NCBI RefSeq assembly: GCF_035222275.1
Contig: NC_085883.1
Location: forward strand, 3,596,001-3,660,000
DNA: 64,000 nucleotides
Reading direction: 5' to 3'
DNA from: Podospora bellae-mahoneyi
Lineage: Eukaryota; Ascomycota; Sordariomycetes; Sordariales; Podosporaceae
Shown: positions 21,053-32,802 of the stretch, piece by piece
Numbering within the stretch: position 1 is the stretch's first letter
Layout of the letters: the number at the start of each line of letters is the position of its first letter
Translations under genes and position numbers: made by a program
Notes under the pieces: model-generated
Database searches by the model: none
Seen by the model: only the letters and a program-made list of their open reading frames with translations
Told to the model about the DNA's origin: nothing

Positions 21053-22215
21053 ATGAGATACCTGCCCAAAGTCGCGCTTGCGACAATAGCCTCCTCCCTA
21101 TTCCTACCACCAGCTTTCTCCCTCCCACAAGCTGGATCAGTCCCCGACGCCGCCCCTCTCCCCTGGGTGACCATCAACCCCCAAGGCGACGCCGTAACCA
21201 TCATCCCCAAAGTCATCACCACTGAAGGCCACCGCGCCACCCTCTCCAACCCGCCCGCCCACCTCATCTCCACCGCAACCTATACCCTATCCCCCGACGG
21301 CCGTCTCTCAACCTACACCGGCCTCGCCCCAGTAGCAACCGCCACAACCAACCCCGACAACAACAACAACAACAACACTGACGACGACGACGACGACGAA
21401 TCCGCCGCCTTCCTCGCCTGCCAATCCGACAAAGGCCACGACGAGCCCTTCTGCCTCCCCCGCCGCGGCTCCTCCCTCATCGCCGGGCGCACATATTACA
21501 GTCTGTTCCCTCCTCTCCCCCCACATCAGTTGGATACCCAAATGCCTAACTCACCACAGTAACCTGGTCTCCCTCCTACTTCTCCCCCCAATCAACCCCC
21601 CTCACCCTCCACATCTTCTTTTCCTCCTCTTCTTTGTCTCAACAAACAGGCATCAATCTCACCCCCATCCCCATCCCCGCCTCGGTCGGCTTCTACGCCT
21701 GGACCATCCCCCTCAATTTCCCCACCACCTCCCCCATCTCCTTCGCCCTCCAGCACAACGACACCACCACCGAGGAAGCAAACGACATCGTCACCGTTTC
21801 CGGCCCGACAGTCAACGTCTTTTCCTCCGATCCCAACCCTGAACCATCAGCCTCGGGGGTTGGCAACGGGACCAACCACCTGGCTATTGTCCTCCCTATT
21901 GTCATCATTGCCATCTTGATCGGGCTGGCAGGGTTTTGCTTCTTGTTCCGTCGTCGAAAGGGGAGGTGGCCTGTGATTGGCGAGAGGGCGAGGTCATCAG
22001 GGAGTGGGTATACCGGACAGGGAGGGAGGAGGGTGCAAGAGGACCAGGTTGGAGGGGGGGTGGTGACGGGGGATAACAAATCCGAGACCAACATTGGGGT
22101 GGAGCTCACCGATCGGGACAGCTGGTCGCCTACCTCGCCCAACTCGCCGAGCAGAGGGAGGAATGTGTTTAGGGAGGAGGTGGAGAGGCAGGAGAGGTTG
22201 GCTAGGGGGGGTTGA
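21053..22215 (+). CDS. Single-pass type I membrane protein
   Basis: Two exons (21053-21500, 21560-22215; 59-base intron with donor GTCTGT) give 367 residues. Order: signal peptide (MRYLPKVALATIASSLFLPPAFS), an ectodomain with a run of Asn and Asp, a conserved-looking YYITWSPSYF joined across the intron, then a transmembrane helix (LAIVLPIVIIAILIGLAGFCFLF) followed by RRRKGRW and a Gly/Ser-rich cytosolic tail. The layout resembles fungal plasma-membrane proteins compared with Wsc/Mid2 wall sensors, but no WSC cysteine domain is present. Function unknown. The 6-Asn/6-Asp tract is encoded by simple AAC and GAC repeats that could vary in length. Confidence 0.75.
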
Positions 22216-22700
22216 GGTGGGTAAACGCAAACACGGCACAAAAAGCCTAGCAGCAGTAAAGTAGGTCGAGATGTGATTAGTTTTAGTTGCATAACAGCTC
22301 TGTAGAGCATAGGTATTTTGTTCATCGTGGTGGGATCAGCAATTACAAAGATGCTAAGGTATGTCCAGGTGGCCGACCAGTCCGCTTTGACGGTTGGACC
22401 AAATATATGTGGCGTGTAAAAAGCGGCCAGAGATGGGGGAACCTGCCTCCTCCTCCAATGCCAAATGATCTAGAATGCAGAAAGCTGAAGAACCCATTCC
22501 ATCCGTCCGTCCGGTCATGCAAAATCGATGGATATGATGCTCCTTGTGCAGTATAATCCCCCTCCCCGCCCCAAAAAACTCCCTGCCTCCTTTGCCCCAT
22601 GTTAGCAGACCGTGACCTCCATCCATTACATCCAGCCTCGTAGGTATTCAAGAAAATGTGTGTTGTGGTGCGCCGCAAGGACGGACATGCCCAGATCAGC
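22216..22700. other. Convergent 3' region
   Basis: 485 bases between two stops. Holds the two 3' UTRs; nothing coding was seen. Confidence 0.5.
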
Positions 22701-25454
22701 TCAGCCAGAATCGTCCCACCAGCCGGCCTCTACATTCGGCTTGTAGGTGCCAAACGCACTGAGCCTCAGGTGCTTCTTGTTGGCAATCTTGGTCGACGGA
22801 TTTGTGGCCGACAGGGGAACGGGGAAATCCGAGGGCGAGATGGGCGAGTCTGGGCGCGGAATGCCTTCGTCTTCTTCGTCTTCAGCCGGATCCTCCAGGA
22901 TCTGATTTGGGATCGAGTTGTTGGCTGGGTGGGTGGGTTGAACGCTGGTTTGATCGGATGATCCTTTGCGGGGAAGACTGCCGCTCCGAGGTGGCCTTCG
23001 CGCGCCGGTAGTGGGCATGGACATTGCCGACAAGGATGCACGCTGCTTGTGAGGTTGTCCCGATCTGGAGCTGGACCTGTTGCCCCGACGGTCAGACTCG
23101 GCCGGCGCGGGAAAGTCGTCCAGCTGCACCATTGGGCCAACATCCGAGCTGGACTCGTCCATCATGACGAGGATGTGACCGTGCTTTCCGCTTTGCTCAA
23201 CCGCTGAGCTGCTCGCCCGTGGCCGAACAGAGTCCTGGTGACGGGGTCGTGCCGACAGCGGGTTTGCCTCGGCGCGGACGGTGCTCATGCTGAAAGACGA
23301 CTGCCTTGACATCATGCTCATGCCGCTGCTGTCGTTGGTCACCTCCCGCTTCAGGCCCGGGTGTTCCTCCTGGTCCGTGTTATCCTCATATTCGGCAAGA
23401 ATATCCTCACGCATCCGGGCGCGCTTCTGACGCAAGGCAGCCAGCAGCATCTCTTCCTGCCGCGTCACAGCCATGAAGCGCCCGCTCTGGTTGTCCTGAA
23501 TGCTGCTGGTGGCACTGCCACGGCGTCCGCTGCGGTTGCCACTGCCCTGGCTGCCTCTGCTAGCTATGGAACCATCGTCCTGCGTGGAAGACGACCGTTG
23601 ACTCTGCAGATAAAAGTCCACGCTAGTGGGCGACAGTGGCGGTGTCTGCTCGGGGCGTGAAGCCTGCGGTGGTCGCTGAGTGGGATGGATGGGGGGCGCT
23701 GGAAAGTCCTCAAACTGGGTCTCCTCGGGCACAGTCCACACTGGCTGGTCCTGGGACTTGCTCTTGGGCACCATGCTGATCACCTTGGCTTCGTACGTCG
23801 TTGGGGTTTGAAGCGCCGAATACCCATGCGTTCGGGCCGTACCCGTCGTGCCGCTGGAGGAACGGTTTTGTGGGGGGTAGATCTGCAGTGAGTTGTTCAT
23901 GCTGGAGCTGGGGGCCAATGAGCTGGACCGTGGGTTAGTTTTTGGCGCTTTGGAAGCCGCAGCCTGTTGCTCCCGGGTCGGGAAGTACTGCGGACTTTCG
24001 GCAAAGGTGGTTTGCTTGGGCGCCTTGCTTCGGCTCGAGTCTTCGGATCTGGTGAAAGATGGTTGAGACATGGCCGATCGTGGGCTGACGGGACTGGCGG
24101 GGCCATCACTGGGGGGCGGGGGGACGGCAAGCTGGTCGCTACAGGCATCGTAGTCGTCTTCTGAATCGGACGAGAGGGCCAAGACGCTGTTCTGAAGCAG
24201 GTCAATCTCCGTTAGGCTGCGGTCTGTGCGTTTTGACGCTTTGGACGTTCGCGTGTGCCGACTGGAAATGCTGGCACAGTCGGCCATGGGCGATACAAGA
24301 CTGGGCGCGCTTGGGGGCCTGACCAGATGGACATCTGGAACCTTGACAGTCAGAGGTGGCGGATCTTGCCTCTGGCCTGTCCGCGATGCGCTGCGCGGAA
24401 AAGGTGAGAGGGAGGGTTTGCCCGTGTTGCTGGTGGGTGGTGTTGGATATGCTGGGAGCGCGCGGTCTGGCGGTGGCCCCCGACGCTCTGGAACTTGCTG
24501 GTAGTTATTCTCCAGCGCTTCGTCAAACGTTTTTTGCTCATAATGGTCATAAAGGTTGTGCAGTTCGGCGTTGGGCTTGATGGGGATTTGTTTTGGGCTA
24601 TCCGAGCGCCCGGCCGAGCTGATGGGTGACGGCCGTAGATCGGGAGTGGCTGTTTGTTCTCGTAATGACTCCTTGGTCATCTTGTTCCGAAGTCTCCGGT
24701 CGATTCGCTGTGAAATCGGCGGGGGCGTTGATGCAGAGGAGCTGGACATGACGGACGGTGATGTGGTTAGCATATCAGAGCCCAGGACGTGGCTGCTGGT
24801 GGGTTCCGGTCTGAGATGTTTGTGACTCCTCTTGGACAGGAGCGAGGAGAGATCGAGCCTGGAGGGCTTCTTCTTCTTCAGCCCTTTCGGCTCGGTGTTG
24901 AAGTTGCCGTCAAAGTCGAGAATGGCATGCGCCTTGGATGGCAATCCCTTAGCCATGGCCGAGTTTGCGGTCTGCTGGGAGATGGCCAATGGCACTTTCG
25001 CCTTGTCGTAGTAGGATCGGATGGTGGAGCTGGACTGCTGGCGACGCAGGCTGGAGGCATCAGTGGTGTCGTCGTGGCGTCCTGATGGCGCCATATTATC
25101 CTTGGGCAACACAGCCGACTCTTCCTCCCAGCGCCTGTCTCGGTTCCCTGAAGATCCATGGTGTGCATCATCACGACGCGCAGATCCCAATCGAGAGCCC
25201 GCATTATCCCGCCCGGCCGGTGTTTCCGTGACATTGATGCTGATCCCCGCGTTCGATTGGCCGTCCCACGGCCCCCATTTCGTGGTGTCTGATGTTGCGC
25301 CTGCGAGATCGAGGCTGATGGCGGTGGTGCCGAGGATCCTCTGGGCTTTTGTGAGTGGCTCTGAGATGGACAGCGGCGCGGCAGAGGCGGCGGGTTGCGA
25401 CTGTTTGTGTTTTCGGCCCGGGAGCGAGAAGGGAAATTTGGACGAGTGGCCCAT
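22701..25454 (-). CDS. Large, mostly disordered conserved fungal protein
   Basis: Single open frame of 917 residues, rich in Ser, Pro, Gln and Arg with no globular domain recognised. Candidate ordered islands are a helix (RQEEMLLAALRQKRARMRED) around residue 655, a block near residue 330 (NAELHNLYDHYEQKTFDEAL) and the extreme C-terminus (KKHLRLSAFGTYKPNVEAGW). The clustered RRxSS/SPxR motifs suggest heavy phosphorylation. The single long exon and in-frame Met in a reasonable context support the start. I do not recognise a function; it may be a regulatory scaffold. Its upstream region is unusually long and gene-free, as often seen for developmentally regulated fungal genes with long 5' leaders. 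Confidence 0.75.
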   Translation of the reverse strand: MGHSSKFPFSLPGRKHKQSQPAASAAPLSISEPLTKAQRILGTTAISLDLAGATSDTTKWGPWDGQSNAGISINVTETPAGRDNAGSRLGSARRDDAHHGSSGNRDRRWEEESAVLPKDNMAPSGRHDDTTDASSLRRQQSSSTIRSYYDKAKVPLAISQQTANSAMAKGLPSKAHAILDFDGNFNTEPKGLKKKKPSRLDLSSLLSKRSHKHLRPEPTSSHVLGSDMLTTSPSVMSSSSASTPPPISQRIDRRLRNKMTKESLREQTATPDLRPSPISSAGRSDSPKQIPIKPNAELHNLYDHYEQKTFDEALENNYQQVPERRGPPPDRALPAYPTPPTSNTGKPSLSPFPRSASRTGQRQDPPPLTVKVPDVHLVRPPSAPSLVSPMADCASISSRHTRTSKASKRTDRSLTEIDLLQNSVLALSSDSEDDYDACSDQLAVPPPPSDGPASPVSPRSAMSQPSFTRSEDSSRSKAPKQTTFAESPQYFPTREQQAAASKAPKTNPRSSSLAPSSSMNNSLQIYPPQNRSSSGTTGTARTHGYSALQTPTTYEAKVISMVPKSKSQDQPVWTVPEETQFEDFPAPPIHPTQRPPQASRPEQTPPLSPTSVDFYLQSQRSSSTQDDGSIASRGSQGSGNRSGRRGSATSSIQDNQSGRFMAVTRQEEMLLAALRQKRARMREDILAEYEDNTDQEEHPGLKREVTNDSSGMSMMSRQSSFSMSTVRAEANPLSARPRHQDSVRPRASSSAVEQSGKHGHILVMMDESSSDVGPMVQLDDFPAPAESDRRGNRSSSRSGQPHKQRASLSAMSMPTTGARRPPRSGSLPRKGSSDQTSVQPTHPANNSIPNQILEDPAEDEEDEGIPRPDSPISPSDFPVPLSATNPSTKIANKKHLRLSAFGTYKPNVEAGWWDDSG

Positions 25455-28400
25455 TGCACACTGGGCTCGGCTCGGGGCCGATGCCGAACCTGACCGGGTC
25501 GGATCTCGAGCAGCACAGGGCAGTCTCGTCTCTGGTGTGTGTCTTCTCTCGGGTCACCTGGGGCAGCTCATGACAGTCGTGGCAGGAGGGAAGAGCGAGA
25601 ATAATACTGAGCTGGAAACAAGAACAAGAGCAGAAAAGAAGCGGTGGGGACAGGATCGGTTGGTCGGTGTTCGCATCCAGCCAGGTGCAAATTTCGGGAG
25701 CCGGCAGCAGCACGTCAGTGGTTCCAGGGGGTTGCTGGCTTCGATGTTAGAGACGGGTGTCGCTGTCGAGCGTCGACGACGGATGAAGTCGATGGAAGTC
25801 AAGGGCGCGCAACCCACACGAACGACGACGGGCTGTCGCGTTCTCATATGGCTCCCGGCAGACGGATCCTTTCTGGCACACGGCCCTTAGCGCAGCAGTC
25901 GTTCGGAGGCTCGTCGTTTCTTGGCTCACCCCTTGCTATCGGCAATCAGCGGAATCCCTGGTGTTTTGCACGGCCCCACCCACCTAATGCTGCTCACGAC
26001 GGCGCAATTTTGGAGGTGAGGTGGTGATAACGACGGCGATAAGGATGTTATAAGTCTACACTGGAGGTAAATACTGCGTAGGTACTGTGTCTTGGAGAGG
26101 CACATGAGGACGGGAGGAGGAGGGAAGAAGAAGAAGAAGCAGAAAAAGAAGCAGAAGAAGAAGCAGCGGAACCTAAGAGAAGGAGAAGCGATGGGCTCGC
26201 GCATCGGACCAAGAATGGGAGGCCCGTGAGAGAATACAACCCTTTCCTTTCCCCATTCTGCTTGGCCATCTCTGATAATATTTCCCGGTCGCGGTCACGG
26301 GTTGGGGGGGTCGTGTTTGTTCAGGTTCATGTCGATGTCGTTCCCCTGTGGATTTGCTGCATGGATGCTGAGATCCCTGCTGTGGCCCTGCTCCTCCCCT
26401 GCTGCAAGCCACTGTGGCCGTGGCGCAAAATTTGCGAAAAAACAAGGTAACAGGAACCGTGGACCGACAGCACTGCAGATTCCATCATTTCCATCTTTTG
26501 TTCTTTACTCCGATGAACTGGGGAAGCCTCACCCTCTGTCTTTTGCATTACAATCGGCGTCACCTCTGCATATCCAACACTATGGAGCAGTACCGGTGTC
26601 TCTTGTTCAGGGCCTGGCTGAGGTGAGAATGGCGACACAAAGACAAAACAGAGGCAGCGAGACCCTGGTCTGGGTCCCCTGGGGGCCGCCAAGTGGTCGC
26701 ATTCTGTGGAGAGGAAGACAGGTACTGAAGACTTGCGCGATCGTCAGCAATCTCAGGCCAGGTCAGCGCCCCAGCTGAAAAAAGGCTTGGAAATCGTCAA
26801 TCGCCAGCGATCATCCAGTGTAAAAAAAGAAACACGATGAATTAGACCCCGGAATTCCCATGGCCTGTCATTTCCAGCTCCTGTTCTTCTTCTGGTTCCG
26901 CCCGAGTCAGCAAGCACTCCAGGGCTCGGGTCCTGAAAGCAACACTCACCCGGTACCAGCATCTCCAGAGAGTGAGCCTGAGGTGTGAGAGAGGAGAGAG
27001 AGGAGAGACTGCAACGGTTACACACGCTAGGTGAAACTCACAACATCCCCTTCCACCTGTTTCACTCACTGTATGTAGCTCCAGCAGACGACCGTAAGAA
27101 GACCAGGCTTGCGAGGTGCTGCCACAACCAAGAAATTACCGACTGATCTGCGACCCCCATCGCCCGTCGATGCTCTGTCATTCTTCAAATCTGAGATGGT
27201 TGATCATGGTCACCGGCGACGACAGCGATATTAAAGGTAGCGAATGCAACCCCACGCACACAGACCGCGTTTATTATCCCATCCACAATGCTCTCTATCT
27301 CTCTCTCTTTTGGGAGACGGAACCTGCCCAAGAACCATCAGCACATCCCCCCGCTTTCCTGCCGATCTCTTGGATGGTCCCAACTTTGGTAGAAATTGGC
27401 TCAGGACGTGGCCGAGAAACTTCAAGCTTCACTAATCAGAGCTTGGCATCTCATAGAGTCTCTTCCCAACCTGCAGCCAGATCGACCCATCACACACACC
27501 GCAGCCTACCATGGCACCTGCAGCATATGCAATGCCGTGCCAGTGCCGTGAGATGCACAGAGTCTCTCTCTGTCCCGGCGTCTTGGTGGTGAGGGGGATT
27601 GGGGCCCAAGCACTGTCATGAAAATGCGGGGGATGCGGGGCTTTCATCTGTTTTCCTCATTTTTTTCTTCTTTCTTTTCGGTGTTTGCTGAAGCATGTCT
27701 CACTCGCTGTTCCAACACTGCCGGGTTGTCTCGAGATGATCGAGATCTGCTCACCGTCAATCTTCGGGAATTTCGTCAACTTACCTTTTTGTCGATGCCG
27801 GGCTCGGACCTCTCGGCCGGTGCAGATGTCATCGCGATAGCTCCAATGCGCACGGCTTCGGTTTGTGCATTAGCCCTTCCGTCCCGCTCCAGTCACTTCT
27901 TGGTTCGAGTCTGATCATTTGCCAACCTGGAAATATCATTTGATCATTGTCCCTTTTGAGTGGCTATTGGCTTGTGCTTGCCTTTTGGATGTGCCACGGA
28001 ACCAATGACAAGGCTGACCACAGATATCTCGGGATACGGCACCACGATGGTGCTTTTGGCATCAAGTCTGCACCCAAATCTCTTGCTCAGAAAGACCAGC
28101 TCCGATATCGTTCCTTTGGCTACCTACTAGTACCCCAGATCGCAAGAGAGCCGATATCTTCCACGTCAGCCGAGGCCACCATCGGGATCAGTAGCATTGT
28201 CACTCTTGATCATCACTGGTCAAAGATGCTTAAATTGTTCCCAGGCAGTCTACCAGTATTCTAGACGTATCACCGCGATGGGTCCCTCGGCCCTTTCCGA
28301 CGACGATTGGTGATAACCAATCCCCAGAGATCCGCCACGTGAAGTCACGGTAGGATGGAAAAGGCAGGCGGCGACTCAGCTGGGTTAGAAGCTGGAGGCA

Positions 28401-28729
28401 TGCCTTGGCACCGTTAACCACCTGTCCATTCAGGCAGGTCGCCCGCCCAACGTGCTAGTACCTCCAGCCAATCAACACGCACAGCACCCCTGAATAGCCC
28501 CTGAATTGGGCTACGATAACACAACTGGTGTAACGGCGGCCAGGTCCGCCTTATGTGGTACTTGCCTTGCCTATCAAATCAACAAACTCCATATCCCACG
28601 TGCAATACAGCAGGAACATGCAGCATATAACTACGAGATGATCGCCTGCAACGGCTTGTCCTGTTTTCAACAGCTTGGACTCGCACAGGCCCGAGCCCGA
28701 TCCCGACGACAGCCACGACGACGACGATC
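25455..28729. promoter_or_regulatory. 3.3-kb gene-free region, long leader/promoter of two divergent genes
   Basis: No convincing coding frame on either strand. Open stretches such as 25021-25890 (+) are antisense shadows or compositional. The region separates the disordered-protein gene (minus) from the secreted nuclease gene (plus). It contains a purine tract at 26113-26170 and CT-rich blocks near 26985-27010 and 27290-27310. It may hold long 5' UTRs, introns in UTRs or a noncoding transcript. Confidence 0.55.
26113..26170. repeat. GAA/GCA purine-rich microsatellite
   Basis: Repeated GAAGAAGAAG and AAGCAGAAG units on the plus strand, so CTT/TTC on the minus strand in the presumed leader of the disordered-protein gene. 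Such polypyrimidine tracts are common in fungal promoters and 5' leaders. Confidence 0.75.
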
Positions 28730-30722
28730 ATGAAGGCCTCACCGACTGCTCTCGGCATCTTTGCCATCACGAGCCTTCAGTCTCTGGCGTCCGCCCTGAC
28801 AATCGCCGAGATCAATGGCAACAAGTACATCTCGCCATACTCAGGGCAGACCGTGACCAACGTCACCGGTCTCCTGATCGCCAAGGGTCCCAACGGAGTT
28901 TTCATTCGGTCGACAACCCCGGACAAGGACATTGCCACTTCTGAGGCCATCTATGTTTTTGACCGCAATGTGGGTGCCAACCTGACCGTGGGCGACATCA
29001 TCTCTTTGGATGCCAAGGTGCTCGAGTATCGGTCAAGCAACGCCTACCTCTATCTGACCGAGTTGTCCACTCCCAAGAATGTCCAGGTGCTCTCCAGCGG
29101 GAACAAGGTGAAGGCCTTGGTGATTGGGAAGGACACAATCGACCCCCCCAACACTCAGTTCAGCTCGCTGGATGGCGGTGACATCTACAATGTGCCCAAC
29201 GGAGTGGCCAACATCTCCGAAGTGAACCCTGTGCTGGAACCCAAGAAGTTTGGATTGGATTTCTGGGAGAGCTTGAGCGGTGAACTGGTCACCGTCCGAA
29301 AGCCGAGTGTGATCAAGCAACCCAACAACTATGGTGATACCTGGGTCGTCGGTGACTGGAAGGTCACGGGGAAGAATAAGCAGGGAGGCATCACCATGAC
29401 CGACAAAGGTCAGCAAACTTGCCAACTTGGTCTTGGGCTCTTGGTTTTTTTTATTATTAACATGTCAAACCATAGATTCCAACCCAGAGGCTATCGTCAT
29501 TGGCTCCCCTCTTGATGGCACCAAGAACCCTAACACCAGCAAGATGGGTGATGAACTTGAAGAAATCACCGGTGTCGTGCAACATGCCTTTGGTTTCTAC
29601 TCGATCCTCCCCCTCACTGCCGTCAAGGTGAGCAAGCCCGCCAAGGGCGTTGCTGCTCAGAAGCCCACCAGCCTCAAGAGCAAGGGCCAGTGCAAGGCCA
29701 TCACTGTCGGCAGCTACAACGTCGAAAATCTGTCTCCTTCGTCTGAACACCTGCCCCTGATTGCCAGCCACGTCGTCACCTACCTCAAGTCCCCTGATTT
29801 CCTCTTCCTCCAGGAAGTCCAGGACAACTCGGGCCCCACCAACAATGACGGCATCACCTCTGCCAACCTGACCCTTGCCGCTCTCGCTACCAGCATCAAG
29901 GCCGCTGGTGGTCCGACCTACGAGTTCGCCGAGGTTGCACCCGCCACCCCTAACCTTGACGGTGGCCAGCCAGGCGGCAACATCCGTCCCGCCTATCTCT
30001 ACAACCCAGCCATCATCTCCCTCTACAAACCCAACCAGGGCCAAGGGGACGATGCCACCTCCGTTGTGAAGGGCTCGGGCAAGAACTCTCCTCCCTCCCT
30101 GACCTTCAACCCGGGCCGCATTGAGCCTGCCAACCCAGCCTGGACCGCCTCTCGCAAGCCCGTTGTCGGTGCCTGGGTCGCCAAGGGTGCCACCAAGCCT
30201 TTCTTCACCGTCAACGTCCACTTCGGCAGCAAGGGCGGCGGTTCCAGCCTCCACGGCGACCGTCGTCCTCCCATCAATGGTGGTGTGGCTGACAGACTTG
30301 CCCAGGCTAACGTCACTGCTGTAGGTCTTCAACTGTTTTCTTCCACTGTTCTCATCAAGATCCCGAGTCACTGACCCACCCGCCAGACCTTCATCTCCCA
30401 GATCCTCAACGCCGACCCCAAAGCTGCCGTCATCTCCGCCGGCGACTTCAACGAGTTCTCCTTTGTCCAGCCCATGAAGACTTTTGCCGAGATCAGCAGG
30501 ATGAAGGACCTGGACGAGGTGGCCGGCATCAAGCCCACCGAGCGGTACACCTACGCCTTTGACATGAACGCCCAGGCGCTCGACCACATGTACGTCAGCC
30601 CTTCGCTTGCGGCCAGCAGCAAGAGCGACTTTGAGCACATTCACGTCAACACTTGGGGGTCGTACGCCGAGATGGTGTCGGACCATGATCCCAGTGTGGC
30701 TCTGTTTGATTTGTGCGGGTGA
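28730..30722 (+). CDS. Secreted endonuclease/exonuclease/phosphatase-family nuclease
   Basis: Three exons (28730-29408, 29476-30320, 30387-30722; introns of 67 and 66 bases) give 619 residues. A signal peptide (MKASPTALGIFAITSLQSLASA) leads into an OB-like N-terminal half (TIAEINGNKYISPYSGQTV), as in bacterial extracellular nucleases of the ExeM/NucH type. The C-terminal half is an EEP domain: ITVGSYNVENL (metal-binding Asn), FLFLQEVQD (metal-binding Glu), FFTVNVHFGSKG, VISAGDFNEF and VSDHDPSVALF. These match the DNase I/exonuclease III catalytic set. It probably degrades extracellular DNA for phosphorus or to alter biofilm matrix. Several Asn-x-Ser/Thr sites fit secretion. Long antisense open frames here are shadows. 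Confidence 0.9.
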
Positions 30723-30892
30723 GATGGTGTTGTGGGGAAAGGTGTACGAGTATTGCCTTGTCAGAGGCTTGTAATATAAATTGAAGTTCAGTAACATGTG
30801 AAAGATGATCAGCTCAAGACGGACCAAGTCGGTGTCGAGGTGCCAGCAGAGCTCTCTGATATCGAATTCGAACTCCCATCGTCCTGACTCGA

Positions 30893-31800
30893 CTAAGCCG
30901 TGACTGTTGCAGTTCCGACCCTGAATTCCTCTCTTGCAAAAGCTCGTGCAAAGACTGGGGTGTTGGGTGATGGGACTGGCACCGGCCTCATCTCCCCATC
31001 TGTGACCACCTGCCCGACGAGCGTCCCATTGCTGTGGTGGACTAGTGTGACAGAGTCTGTCTCGAGGGAGGCAAAATCCACATAGCAGGCGGACATGCTG
31101 TCCTTGAGCCTCATGTCGGCGAGGTCGTAAGGGTTGAAGTTCCCCACGACCACGTAAAAGCCCTTGGATGGCGCGATCTGATACTCCTCGCTGGGCTGCG
31201 GGACGAAGGTGGCATAAGGGCCGATGCTCTGGCGTGTGGACGAGCAGAAGCCGACAACGAATTGGTCTGGGGTTCGGCGTTTAGCAGGATGTACGGGGGT
31301 GAAAATAGAGTGTTATCAGTAGAAGGAACACCTACTCAGCTTCGCCTCCTTGACCGAAAAGTCGCCTCCGGTCTGAATGCAGAAGCACCCAACAGCACCG
31401 GACGGCGCGGGGTTGTTCTCGGTAAACGCCGGCGTGCCGCTTGAGCTGTCTATCATGAGCGTGGTCCCGGGTATGATATTGCCATGTTTGTCTGTCGACC
31501 CGAGTGTGACAAGTCGCTGGTCGATGACCTCAACGCCACTCCGACGCGTTTTCGGTTCTGGTCGTCAGGTGACGGGTCGACTTCGACATCGTAGACCCCG
31601 CATCTTGCGTACAACTTTTTGGAGAGCGTGAAGTTGGCCTGGCCATGCGGGGATGCTACCCCCCGGGCGCTGCTGATGATGCGAGTGACCACTTTGATGG
31701 CCGAGCCGCCGTTGTGCTTGATGGTTGGCGGTTCGGCGAATAGGGCGTAAGACCGCTTGATGTCGGAGCGGTTGTCGATAGAGATTGCGTATGGAGCCAT
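30893..31800 (-). pseudogene. Conserved hypothetical protein with one frame break
   Basis: Exon 1 starts at the ATG at 31800 (MAPYAISIDNRSDIKRSYAL...) and reads to a cysteine (LYARCG). Coding then continues one frame over (RRSGVEVIDQRLVTLGS, then GCFCIQTGGDFSV), crosses a good intron (31335-31267, donor GTAGGT) and ends with FYVVVGNFNPYDLADM...VTLVHHSNGTLVG at 30893. The frame change lies near 31560. A CTGAC-CAG acceptor sits there, but no donor of the right phase exists, so a one-base shift is the simplest reading. It may be a pseudogene, a sequence error or a missed splice. The protein (about 270-280 residues) resembles a Sordariomycete family of unknown function; no signal peptide is seen. 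Confidence 0.6.
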
Positions 31801-32802
31801 GGCAGTATGTGATGATGCAGTCCTTGGGACAGAGTTATATGGCTTTGAGAACGTTATCTACGTCAATTCGTTGCCGTGACTGATGGAGCGCAGTTTGATG
31901 AAGCAAGGAACAGAGACCGTGTCGAAAATCTAGAACCAAATGACAGCTACAAAGTTTTATAACCTGTATGCAGGGGAGGTTCAGCTGGCCCTAATAGTCG
32001 TGGCTTTTCATTATCGATATACGTGATGGCCAAACGGGTATAGCTTGTGGCGTATTCCAGGATCACAAATCGCCTGAAGTGAAGCTCTGGCTCTATCGAT
32101 ACATCGTAGAGCTGAAAATTGATGTTTTCGGAACCACTGTCCGCTCCATTCATCATCAGCACCCGTAAGATCCAACCTACCAACATACCTATTATAACAC
32201 CCTGCTTGGCTGGCACTGCTGAATTGACAACTACCGATTGAATGAATGACATGGTGAGTGGTTCGAATTCGTATGGGATAGTCTACTTAGTGGCTGAAGA
32301 TATTCCATACTTTCATCGATGTTATCTTATGTTCATAGTTGCAATTCAGGGGCGCCCCTTAATCATCATCTTCCACGTGATACACACGTGACATATACCC
32401 CTCATTCCAATCTTCCCTTCGTAAATGCATGGCAGATTCCATTCTGTCGTCTTGGTTTCTTCCCGTCTCCCGTCAGGCATGAATCAACACATTCCAACCG
32501 GCGCCCACGGCATCTCTCTCCCGCCGCGAGACACCCGACAGCGCGGCAGCTGGAACTCGCCAAGGAAAAAGCCTTTCCCCGTTCTGTCTCGGCCGGCCCG
32601 ATTCCCGACAGCTGCAGCATCTCCCGTTCTCCACTCTCGACACATCGTCATCCACTCAGTGCCGGCCGGAGGCTCTATTCCTCAAAGTTCCTTCGTATCA
32701 GGATTGATGAGTAATTGAATTCCAGAATAAAATAACCCCCTCATTTGTCTTCCATTCCCATCACCAGAATTCTCTACCAACTCGACAAAAACATCAGGAA
32801 AA
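31801..32802. other. Intergenic, with one weak ORF
   Basis: About 1 kb. A minus-strand ORF at 31947-32252 is described separately. 32380-32800 is C-rich and should hold the promoter of the oxidoreductase gene (pyrimidine tract near 32740-32790, just before its ATG). Confidence 0.45.
31947..32252 (-). CDS. Possible small membrane-associated hypothetical protein
   Basis: 101-codon frame beginning MSFIQSVVVNSAVPAKQG, with a hydrophobic stretch (VIIGMLVGWILRVLMM) and a plausible soluble part (NINFQLYDVSIEPELHFRRF). The amino-acid mix looks more protein-like than neighbouring noncoding frames, but there is no homolog I recognise and no intron or signal evidence. Could be chance. Confidence 0.25.
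   Translation of the reverse strand: MSFIQSVVVNSAVPAKQGVIIGMLVGWILRVLMMNGADSGSENINFQLYDVSIEPELHFRRFVILEYATSYTRLAITYIDNEKPRLLGPAEPPLHTGYKTL

Noticed and set aside
25021-25890. 289-codon plus-strand open frame
   Set aside because: Overlaps the start of the disordered-protein gene and its leader; no domain, signal peptide or intron support.
29457-30827. 456-codon minus-strand open frame
   Set aside because: Antisense to the secreted nuclease, whose catalytic motifs are on the plus strand; low-complexity Gly/Val/Ala composition.
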